NCBI GenBank assembly: GCA_000727475.1
Contig: KL647289.1
Location: 564,120 to 628,119 of the forward strand
Length of the DNA: 64,000 nt
DNA from: Sarcocystis neurona
Taxonomy: Eukaryota > Apicomplexa > Conoidasida > Eucoccidiorida > Sarcocystidae
Direction: 5' to 3'
The notes beneath the pieces were generated by a model that worked only from the letters and a program-made list of their open reading frames with translations, was not told the DNA's origin and ran no database searches. Below, piece by piece: positions 25,201 to 37,600 of this stretch. The position numbers and the translations under genes were made by a program. Each line of letters starts with the position of its first letter. Within the stretch, counting starts at the first letter, position 1.

Positions 25201-28200
25201 GCAAGACATTAGTAGACTGCTGTATGTGTTTACACATATATACATATATATATATATACGCGCAAGACATTCGTAGACTGCTATGTGCGTATACATATAT
25301 ATATATATATGTATATATGTATATATATATGTATATACATGTAGAGACTAAGAGAGAAAACAGGAGGTCGGCGGAGACGGTGTAGACAAATATGTATATA
25401 TACGTATATGTATGGAAGGTATGTGGGCAGAGTTCTGTGTGTCTATACATTTGAATATGTATTGCAGAAGAAGGGAGATAATAAAGAGGGAGATATTAGC
25501 AACTAAAAGTAGCAGTCGAGAAGAAACGTGTGTGGTACTCGACGAAAAAGAAACGCGAAGAGAAAGCGAGAAGAAGGGAAGTGCCTTGGGGTGTACGTAC
25601 AGCGCGTTTGCCCCACTGGGCCGTTCCCCGTTTTTTCACCACGAAGCCAATTCTGTTTGAATTCCCCCAAATATCGTTGCCCGCTCCGAAACTGGGGATG
25701 TTGCACAAAATCAGAGACACTGCCTCTGAACAGCAAAAAGAAGAAAATACCAAAAAAGGGAGGAAACCGGAAGAGATAAAAGAAATCAGCAGAAAAAACG
25801 GAAAACGGCAACAGAAACGAACAGAAACAAAAAGGCATATCGGCTGATACGCCTCCACCTATACAAACCCATCTATGTACACATACACATATATATATGC
25901 ATGCGTATAGACATATAAACATACACACATATACACACATACGTATAGATACACACGCATACATACATACATGCATACATATACATACATACGTATATAA
26001 ATATATATATCCATACATACACATATTCGTATACATACATATTCATTTACATATATATACACATATATATACAGAGATATACATGCATGCATACGTATAC
26101 ATATATATACATCCATACATAGACATATTCGTATACATGCATATACATACACATATATACATTCACATATATACATACATGTAGATACATACAAATACAT
26201 ATATACGTACACGAATATATACATCCATACATAAACATTTTCGTACATCCATCCATACATATACATGCATACGTATGCATACACATATATACTAACATAC
26301 ATAGATACCATATATACGCATACATATACATACAAACATGCACGCACATTCATGCAAGCATGAATATACATACAAACATATATATGTAGTCTTATTTGAG
26401 AGGAAGTGATGGGACCCGCTGGGTCGGTCGAGGAGAACAAAAACTGCGAGCCGGCCGAAGAAATCAACGAGGAGTGAAAGTGGAAAAAAACAGAGACACA
26501 GAAGGCGAGACAAAGAGACGGAGACACAAAGAAAAATTGTGGACCAACACATATATATAGGGGTAGACAGGTAGAGAGATACATATACATGTATATATAT
26601 ATGTGTATACCAGCGCAAGTATCACCATGTGAATATGGCAGTCTTTTCTTGAAAATGCGAAGTTCTTTAAAATAAATTATGGCAGGTGGATGATAAATAT
26701 ATTTCCTGAAAGAAAGCGAGGAGGAGAGAGACACACACATATACATACATATACTAATACATATACATATATATATATATGTGTGCAAAGTCAGTTCTAT
26801 TAATAGAAGAACAAAATATACACTTTCATATATATATACGTTAATCTATATATCTACATATATATGCATGTATATACAATATAAACGTGTATGACTATAG
26901 ATACACATATCCACGTATCCACATATATGTCATATATACATGTAGGCCTATCTATTATCTACTATATACGCTTGTATTAATACATATATATATACGTACG
27001 CAAAAAGTAATATATGCATATATATGCGTAGAAGGGGACACATAGAGAGATTTTCATGTGGAGAGAAACACATATATATACATATATGCAGAAATACGTA
27101 TATATGTATACCCTAATATATATGAATATAAAGGAATATTTACGTGCATTAAGAATATCTGCCCACCAGTGCGGACGGCTGCATTTTGGTGCGTCCGCCG
27201 TCTCCGTCTCCCCCTCTGCATCCCTCTGTGTTGTTCCTGTCTCCCGTATAACACTCCAACACATATATATATACAGACGCAATTTCATAAATACATAGGG
27301 GCGCAGGCATGTACACATATATATATGTGCGTATACATATACACATATATACACAATGCATACATACACATATTATTTATGTATGTACATGGAAAGTGTG
27401 AAGTGACTCTATGTAGTAGTCGTGGAAGCCAAATGAAATGCCAAAGAAAAAGGTCTTCACTTTCTCACGCGCAAATACATATACAAATACACACACACAT
27501 ACACACACATATATACGTCGCACTAAGAAAGCCAGCAGGAATACGTTTTCTCTCTCTATGCTTCAACAGAAAAAGGACGTCCGTGTGTCTCCCTTTGTCT
27601 GTCTCCCTGTCTCCCCCTGCCACTGTCTGTCTCCCTGTCTCCCCGTCTCTCTGTGTCTCCGTGGCTCCGTCTCCCTGTCTCCCCCTGTCTCTCCCCTCTG
27701 TCTGTCTCCCTGTCTCTCTCTGTGTCTCCCCGTCTCTCTGTCTCTGCCTCCGTCTGTCTCCTTGTCTCCCTGTGTCCCCGTCTCCCTGTCTCTCCGTCTC
27801 CCCGCCCCTCTGTGTCTCCATCTCCCCCTATCTCTCTCCCTGTCTCTCTGTGTCTCTCTTTTTGTGAGCACACGTGGGTTTGTTGTGTGTATATATTTAT
27901 AGTGTGAGTCACTTCTCTCATTTGGTGTCTCCTGTCCGAGCTGCGCGACACACATGCACGGCGCCGGCAGCAGCAGCGAGACCTGCCAGGAAGACGTGGA
28001 GACGAGACGAGACACAACAGGAAGAAAGCGACAGAAACCCCACCGAAGAGAAGAAGAGGAGAGAAAGGAAGAAAAGGAAGAGGAAAGCGACACACACACA
28101 CACAGAGAGAAAGGAAGAAGACGCGAAATGAGAGAAGTTTTACTTTTGAGAAACGGGCCGTGGGTGACTTCGCTTCCCCGCGTCCGAAATATCACCTCCT

Positions 28201-31200
28201 CCTCGGGTTCCCCGGGTTTCTCGAACAGCGCGTCGACCACCTGGTCAATACTTGGCGTGCGTTTAAAACAGGCCACTTTGAATCCTTCTACCCCGTACGT
28301 CTGCCGGCAGCAGAGAAAAAGGGAAACTCCCCATGTGCGGGCATACTACACACCGATGTCTGTAGATCTACACATATACGTGGGAACCAACCAGGGCTTC
28401 CACACACACACACATATATATGTATGTAGGTGGATGTGTAGATATATATGTGCAGATACAGGTATATAGGAGAACCCTTTCTGTGCCCCACGACTGTCGA
28501 CGAAGTGTCTAAGAAAGCAAGGAATCCACCTGAAGACGTATACGTATCGATATATACACACACGTGCATGCATGCGTATGAATACGTATATATATACATG
28601 TATATATATACATGTATTTGTGTCCTTCTTTTATACGTGTATCCGTTTGAAGGAAGGAAAAGAATAAATTTCTCGAGGCAAAAATTAAACTTCAGATAGG
28701 GAAACGTACACACCCATATATATATGTATGGGCATAGATAGAGAGAAGCGGGACGACACACATATATATAGAGATATGTACGTAAAGAGAAAAAGAGATA
28801 TATGTGATATGTATACAGAGAGAAAGATTTAGATGGAGAAGAAGACAGAGAAACACACATACATACAATATATGTATATTTACAAATACAGATACGTGAA
28901 TAGACTTTGTACTTGTAGACACACAGAGATACATATTTACGGAGAGACCTGCCTGCGCATATAAAGATATACATATATATATGTGTACACGGAGATATGT
29001 GTCTATACATATATACATATATATCTACACATGTATCTATGGCCATACATACATATATAGGCATAAAGAGAGAGATTGAGAGACAGACACAGAGACAGAG
29101 ACCAAAAGCGAGATGCATATATATATATATATATACGTGTGTATAGATATACACATAGGACGTATGTGAATGTATAAATACCTATATATATACATATATA
29201 TATATATATACGTATATGCATGTGTAAACATGTGTTTGTGTGTGTATATGTGAGATGCCCAGACACGTTTACATGAAAACTACATGCAGATGCATATATG
29301 ACAACGTCTATTCAGATTCGTATATTCAGGAATTGTGTGAATTGAATTCCCCTGTCTCTTTTTCATGGGTGGGGATGTCTTTATCTGCGTCGCCTTTTTG
29401 GTCGTAATAAGAGATGTGTGACCAGCTGGAAACATCTGTGAGTGGGTGTTTGTGCATGTGTCTACCAAGTAGAAGATGACCGACCTCCCCCCTGCATTTA
29501 CAATCTCACAGACGTATCCAGGCATATACGGGTGTATATAAATATATACAAATACCACCCTACACATGGGGGTGTGTGTGCGGGTGTAGAGACGAAGTGC
29601 TGCTGCAGCCCTCGCGAAGCGAGACATGTAGCAAACGCACGCGCATACAGCGGAGACACACAGAGGGAGGAGACAGCGGGAGGGGGTGAAAAGGGAGACA
29701 CGGAGACGGGGAGACGAGGGGAGGTGAACAAATATATGCACGTGCGGAGACGTCTCTATAGAGAGGCACACACCACCCCCCCACGGCAGCAGCACGGGCG
29801 AGGGCCTGCCTGCAGCTCGAGACAGCGAGACGGAGACACCGAGGGGGAGGCAGCAGGAGACACGGCGACAGAGAGAGAGACGGCGAGACAGCAAAACGAC
29901 GGACAGCAAGGGCTTCAAATAAGAAAACAAAAGAGCCACAAAGAGAGACACACCGACAAACACACATACACACACGCATGCATACATACATTACACTACA
30001 TTACATACATGCATTGCACACACATGCATGAACACACACATGCACAAATATACCAATACACACATATACGTATACACATATATATATATATGCATATACA
30101 CACACATATGTACATACACATGGAGATACACATATATACATACACGTTCACACACATATGCAGAAATATACATTCACACACATACGTAGACATACACATA
30201 CACACGTATACATATACACACATATACACAGACATATACTACACATGCACACACACATATACGTACACAGAGAAAAAGAGACATAGCGGGGTTTTGTTCA
30301 TTGTTGGCTGGGACTTCCCTTCACGTGATGTCTCGAAAGAAGCACGCAAGCCATATATATGTATATGTATATATATGTATAAGTACACATATAATATCTG
30401 TGCAGATAGACATGCATAGATATCAAGAAAGGGAAAGGACAGGAAAGTGGCCATTCGTGTGGAGGTCGAGGTGCATGCATCGAGAACGGTGAGGAAAAGG
30501 TGGTGGAAGTGTGTGCGGGGGTCTTCTACCAGCTTGTTGAAAATACGCGAGCGGCCACGACGACGGTCGAAGCCACGGCCGATGCGACTCTCCACGCCAA
30601 TGCTGAAGTAGTTACTCATGACGAGACTCATCGTCCGGCTCGTCTCCCCCGTCTCGTCTCGCATAACCTCCTACAACCAACAGCAGCAGCACCACCACCC
30701 CCCACACATCAACACATCCACACACGAACCCGCATGCAAGCACGCGGAAGGCAGTCCACCCCAGGCCCCAGCACAAGTATTCATATACGAAGAAAATGCG
30801 AAGCACTCCTATTCGCATACATACGCAGAATACACTACTATAGCAGTCTTATATATGTATATATGTGTATGCGCCATATATATAAATGGGGCAGTCCTGA
30901 TGCCTACATACATATACGTGTGGAAGACGGGAAGCACCACCATATACACGTATGTGTAAGAAAAAGAGAGGACCTTTGGAAAGTGCTGACCCCAACACAG
31001 GCACGTCCACGTAAATGCGTGGATAACGCAAGGAAGTTCTAATCAGCAAATGCCACACACACACACAAAGAAAAGTTCACACACGTGCGTGGAGAGCCTT
31101 ACGAAGAGTTGCGCAGTTTCATGTGTACATACACCCAAAAAAGGCAAATTACTCCTCCTCCTTCTCCTCCTGCCCCTACTACTACTACTACATTAGACGT

Positions 31201-34200
31201 GCACATATTTGTATATATGGAAGAGAATTGACTCCTATATCGAGTGTATACATGTGGAGAAGCAAATCCCACGTCTTCCAGAGAAGAGAGGCCTCGTCTC
31301 CCTCTCCCCTTTCTTCCCCGCGGAGGACCACCCCGAATATACAGCGAGGCTCATGTGTGTGTTTGGACGGGAAAAGACGCTCCGGCACTCGAGAGACCGC
31401 AGCAGCAAAGCACCGGCCAGTAACGAGACGCCCTGTTGCATGCGTCGCTACGATGCTGAAGAAGAAGAGAAAACCGAAAAGGAAGACGGGGAGGCCTCGC
31501 CCAGGATGACCAGGAAGAAAAAGAAAAAAAAGGAGAAATCAAACGGGCAGGGAAGCAGCTCTCAGCGGAATATGTGTGCGCGCCGGACCAGCCCAACACC
31601 CAGCCCTTCTCCACATATATATATGGGAATAGTGGGTCTGTGTATCACGCAGGATGTCGTGTGAAGCGTGCTGCTGGTGATCCTGCTCTCCTCCCCCCAT
31701 CATCTCAGCAGTCCAAGCGCATCCTCTCGCCTTCAGTTTCTACACATACACATGTGTAGCGTTGCGTCCTCTTCTTGTGGCTCTTCCCTGCTCTCCCTCT
31801 CTATATAAATTCTGCGGCGCCCTGCAATTTCGGCCCTGCCATTTCGGCTCTGCGACTTCTTCTTTTCCTCTCTTCTTCTATATACGTATAGGTTTCATTA
31901 TAGGATTGTCGCCACTGCAGTATTGCTGCTGTACATCCATGTATATACATATATGTAGCACGGCTTCTTCTCGATGTGGAGCTGTCCTGCGGTCCCCTGC
32001 TCTGTCTCTCTGCCCCTACATTTGTGTGATAATTACAGCAGGATGGCCATTTCTTCTGTGTGTGTGTGTGTGTGTCTCTTCTCTGTCTTCGCCTTGGTCT
32101 CCCTCTTCTCCATATACACATGCACACATAAATATATCATTGCTGTCACTTCTTCTCTCCATATGTCTCTGTCTCGCTCTGTCTCTGCGTCTCTCCCTAC
32201 CGCACTGCTGTCTCCGTCTCCGTCTCCGTCTCTCTCTGTGCATGCACCAGTATGTAGTGTGGATGTGGGAAGGGGCATCTTAGCTGTCAACGTATATGCC
32301 TGCTCTGCTGCCTGCAACTTCTACTTCCTGTCCGTCCCCTTCCTTTGCAAACTTCTGCGAAAATCTCCACGAAAAGATGAAAAGTAAACGAAAAATACAT
32401 CATCTACGTACAAATATATTAATATATCCGTGAAACCAGACAGAGACAGAGACAGAAAGAGGAAAAGGAAAAGAGACACAGAGACACAGAAATACATATA
32501 TATACACATAAACACATATATGTATACCGATACATACATATATATATATATGTATACTGAAGAGATGCATATACAGATATATATATATAGGGAGAGAGAG
32601 AGAGAATTGAGAGAGACGCACAGCATACAGATGTACACATATATGTATACCGCTATGTCTGCGTATATGTATATATTTATGCAACATAGGCATATGTGTA
32701 CACACACACACACATACTCATTTATACATATATATACATATGTGTATGCAGAAATATATTTAAGAAGTGATGCGTGCCAAAGAACCACATATATATACAT
32801 ATATATGTGTAGATAGATAGATAGACGTATATATTTATTTGTATGCATCGTAAGTTAGATAAAATATGTCGTTAAAAATAGAGATCAAGTGTGCTGTTAT
32901 TACGTCAAAGAATCGCTGCTGCCGCTGCCAAAGCTGCTGCTTCTCACGTTGTCCTGCTGCTATTCCTGCTGCTGCTGTTCTTCTTCCTGACGCTGCGTCG
33001 TCCTGCTGCTGCTGCTCTTCCTCCTGCTGCCGCTGCACTCTTCCTGCTGCTCTTTTCCCTGCTGCTGTTGCTGCTCTTCCTCCTGCTGCCGCTGCACCGT
33101 TCCTGCTGCTGCTGCAGTTGCTTTTCTTCTGCTGCTGCTGCAACAGTTTGTCTCCTGCTCCTTCTCCTTTTTGATCTTTCTGCTGCAGCTGGTGCAGTAA
33201 CTGACAATGCAACAGCACCTCGCGAAAATGAGAGAAGTGCAGGTCTCGTTTGTGTGGCCCTGCCGGGTGGGTGAAGGAGATCAGGTGGCATATTTCTTCT
33301 TTCCTCAAATTTCGTGAAGACGTTTAAAAGGCGCAGAACGCAAGACATACACTTCCGAGAGATTCCCTACAAAGAGTTAAAAAAAAAATTTACCTTCTTC
33401 CTTGACCGAGAATTAATGCGCGTGAAGCAGCCGTCTTCGCAGAGCGCGATGAAGACATTCCACAAGTCATGCCGTACGACAAGAGCGTCGGACCACCGCA
33501 CCATCAGCGACCGCATCCTTTTTTTTAAAAGAAAACAGCAGCATGGGAAGACAGCAACAGGAGCAGATAATGCAACAAGAATAGCAGTAGGAGACACGAG
33601 GAGAGCAGCAGTAGCGACAACGCGACAGCAGCAGCACCCGAAGATGGTAACATAATCGACAAGGAACCAGCACCAGCAGCAGCAGCGATTCTCACACCAG
33701 CAGCAGCGATGTGGCAGCAGCAGCAATTCTCACAGCAGCAGTAGCGATATGGCAGCAGCAACAGCAGCAGCAATTCCCGCAACAGCAGCAGCAGCGATGT
33801 GGCAGCAGGAGCAGCAGAGGCGGTGGGCCAGCAGCGTTATGTGTGGCTGTCGACGAAGCGGGCGGCAACAGCCTTCCCGCCGCCGAAGCACGACCCGTCT
33901 TAGCAGCAGCAGCAGTAGCAAATCGAGGAGCAGCAGCAACCCGGAAGCAGAACCGTCAGCCTCTGCAACAGCAAATTTAGCAGCAGCAACAGCAACGCAG
34001 AATCCAGCAGCGTGTGGAGCAGCACAACGAAGTCAGAAGGAAGAAATGCCGCATGTACAGGTATGGGGCCACCGCTGCAGGAGGTTCTGCAAAGCAACGG
34101 GTCACGCCTGTCTCTCGAGATGCAGGAGCAGAAACAGAAATGAAGAAAACTATGTTATTCTCGAAGAAGGGTAGCAAAAATATAACTTCCTTCCCTGGGA

Positions 34201-34655
34201 TTCGTCACGGTCTCGTACAGCGAAGGCACCCACGCGCCCGGCCACACGGAGACGCGGTCGACACGAAATTGTACCGACGGAAACAGGGAGAGACACTGAC
34301 ACAGAGAGAGGAAGACACAGAGATAGAAAAAGACGGAAGTAAGCAAGAAAAAGAGCTAGTATACAAACACATACTCGTAGGGATGTTTAAATACACATGA
34401 AAACAGAAAGGGAGAGAAACAAACATGGAAAACAGATATATACATATATGCACGTATAGACATATGTGTATGCGTATACATATAAGTGTAGACATACAGA
34501 CACAGAAAAAGACGTAAGGAGACAAACAGAGACGTAGTAAAGATACATCGATAGGTAGATAATTCAACGCACATACACAGACGGATACACGTGTGTGAAT
34601 ATGTAGATATACGCCCACAGATACAGACGGACAAAAAAGAACAGAGACAGATACA

Positions 34656-34690
<35 letters not shown>

Positions 34691-37600
34691 TTGTACGTAT
34701 CGGCTAACGTATATGGGCGTATGGATACGTAGATGTTCACACACAAAAACAGAGGGAGAAAGACAGATGAGAAATGCGTATATATGTATATATATGTATG
34801 TAGAGGTAGACGTATGTACATACATGGATATGTAGATATAGACCCCCCCAGAAAGAAAGAAAAAGATAGATGAAAAAGACAGCAAGGTGCACAGACACAC
34901 GTCTACACGTCTGTCTGGATACGTGGAAACACAGGTACACATACAAAACTACATTCTTCCTCTCTATAGATACAAGCACAGACATCCACCTGAAGCGCTG
35001 CGCGTATGTCCTTGTGCAACAGCAGGAGAGCGAACGAGCCCCGCTGCAGTGGCAGACGGACGTCGAGGACGGCGGACTGTGGCAGCGTTTTCTTCGATGA
35101 AACGGGAGACGAGACACGGAGACGGAGACAGCGAACGACTCACGTGCGCATGGCCACGTCGAACGGACGGAGTCCTCGTACTTGCTTCCAGCCAAAGGCA
35201 GTGGCGAAGTCGTTGCCTTCGCAGAAGTGCATGCGCACAAATGCAGAAGAGAAACGGACGCAGGAGAAGAAGAAAAATGATGCGACACAGAGAGACACGC
35301 AGCCAACAAAAGAACAACGCGTAATAAGACACAGAGGGTGGGAGAAACGTACCGACATATAGAAGACACAGGTGGACACGTGCGTATGGACATGCACGTA
35401 TGCAGACACACAGAGAGTAGAAATAGGAAAAGACAGAAAAACAGAGACAGAGGTGAGGAAGACGTACAGGTGGCGTAGACAGATATGTATGTGTGGGCAC
35501 GGATATGGAAATACAGTGAGAAGGGCGTACAGACAGCGTAGACAGATATGTATGTGTGGGCACGGATACGGATATATACACAGAGAGTAGACGGACGGAG
35601 ACAGAGACAGGTAGACAGAAGTGAGAAAGATGTGCGCACACGGATATGTAGGTGGGCGTGTAGATTTACGTAGATAAAACACAAACAGAGAAAGACGGAA
35701 ATAGAGACGGTCACAGGAAAACAGACAGATACACAGAGACACAGAGAGAGACGCAACGGTGGCGCCCCTGCAGCAGCACACAAGCAGCAATAGCAGCAGG
35801 TGCACGAGCGTTTTCTTCGTTCTGCGTCTCTTCCTCTGCCTCCTTCGCCCCTTGTCACGTCGAATTTCATAACTTGCCCCCAAGCCTCAAAATACGTGCA
35901 AATGAAAGTACACACGGCAGCTACTACACTGGCCGAATATTTAGGCACAAATGCAAGTACATACGGCAGTTACTACACTGGTCGAATATTTTGGCACGAA
36001 CCAGAGAAAAATACTGCCACGCATGCAAGACGATGTCGGAGCAGCAGACTCTTCTTCTTCTTTGAGCAGTAGAAGTACGAGAACGAAAGAGACGGTCAGG
36101 CAGAAGCAACACTACGAAACAGCAGGTGGACCGCCTGTGATCTCGCGCTTCCACACAATTTAGAACCCGATTTCGTCTTTGAAAAATTACGAAATATATT
36201 CTATAGATGTACTGGTTATACATTCACAGACATGTATAGGTGTGCATATACATATATATAAATATATGTGGATGTATGTAAATACACGTATACAAATAGA
36301 GTTTACTCGGGAGAGCTCTCCTGAGTAAACTTGGTCAAGCGACCCGGTGTACGTACACCCGATGACACTGTCTACCTCTGTTAGCCGCAAGGCGCTACTC
36401 TGTGTCTTCCCCCCTACGGCCTCTACCACATATTCTTTCCACAAAAATCTGCCCGGTGTACATGTGCACCACGACGCAGCACACTTCTGCTGTACGTACA
36501 CTGCGTTGGAGACTGCTGCGCGTTCTACGGACGTCCCCGGCAGGCATATCTCCGGCGTACGTACGCTCTTATAACTGAGGTGTACGTACACTACACGTAA
36601 AACATACCTTCGGTGTGCGTGTCTTCGTTACAGTGAACAACAACCTCTGCCCAGGAGACTCTACGTCCGCCGCAACAAATTACACACCTGCAGTGTACAG
36701 ACTGACTCCCCATTAAGTGCATCTCTGCGGTGTACATACACCTCACCAGGTCAAAGAAAGCATCCTCTGCGTCTCACCCGCATCATGATTCTCGTCCTGC
36801 TCGTGTGTGTCTAGCTGGCGAGTGCTACACCCGGTCGTCACCTCTCTGTGACGCGAGATTGTCTCTGGTGTACGTACACTACGGCACTCAGGCGACACAT
36901 CTCTGGTATACGTACACCCAAGAGACAGCACATGTGTTCACCGCAAGTGTATCTCCTGGTGTCGTCCACAGACTTTCCGCACCCACTCCCTCCGTAAGGT
37001 GGTGTGCATACACCAGAGGGCGTTTCCCTCTCCTGGAGTGTACGTACACCGCAGAAACGCACCTTCCACGGACCGCGCGTGTATCGTCGTCCTGCGGCCG
37101 CGAGCCCTCCTCTTCCCCAAGCAGCTGTGCAAGCTGCTTTTTCTCACCTGTTCCGTACGGGATGACGCCCACCGCAATTTTTTCTAAGTCGATGTGATGC
37201 GCCTCTGCTTCCATCGCCACCCACATCACCGTCCCGTCTCCTCCTGCCACAAGGACGCGTATCACCTCTTCTCCTGTGTCTCCCCTCCGCTGCTCCGCAG
37301 GGGCCGTCTCAGACCCCTGCTGCTGCAGCTGCTGCCCGCCCTCTCGCCCCTGCCGCCCGTTCCCCTGCTGCTGCTGCTGCTCTGCGTCTGCCGCTGCAGG
37401 TGACGCCGCCGGCTCCTCCACTCTGTAGCCGCCCCGGGCGCTCCCCAACAATTCCGTCGCAGCCTTCAGCAGCAGAAATCCCGGCTTCTCTCCGGACTTC
37501 CCCTCTCGAATATCGAAGATGTACATATTGCAAAAAAATGGCGTGGTCAACGTCATCCGGCATACTCCCGACTGCGTCATCACCCAGACACCAACCGATG

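Larger units (their letters stand above)
22130..25600 (-). other. Kinase intron 9, satellite-filled
   Basis: The longest intron of the kinase gene (3.5 kb), between CGCGCT|GTACGT (exon 9) and AGAAGCAG (exon 10). Almost all of it is TATATG microsatellite or the roughly 60-bp satellite at 23030-23890. Short unique patches near 24000-24090 and 24620-24930 show no conserved domain. Confidence 0.7.
35217..37147 (-). other. Kinase intron 3
   Basis: The intron lies between GGAACAG|GTGAGA (exon 3) and TCTGCGAAG (exon 4); the junction rebuilds the GTG-NDF nucleotide-binding loop. It holds a two-copy 63-bp repeat (near 35473 and 35536), a purine-rich area, a 30-bp inverted repeat and the GTGTACGTACAC array. 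Both flanking exons are strong family matches, so the repeat array is intronic with good confidence. Confidence 0.75.

Noticed and set aside
34155..34346. Minus-strand frame ([21 protein letters not shown]) as an extra kinase exon
   Set aside because: Exons 4 and 5 already join in phase and match the family across the junction; this segment has no matching place in the domain.
36347..37050. CRISPR-like array
   Set aside because: Eukaryotic context, 12-bp palindromic core only, irregular spacing and no constant repeat or spacer length; it lies in an intron.
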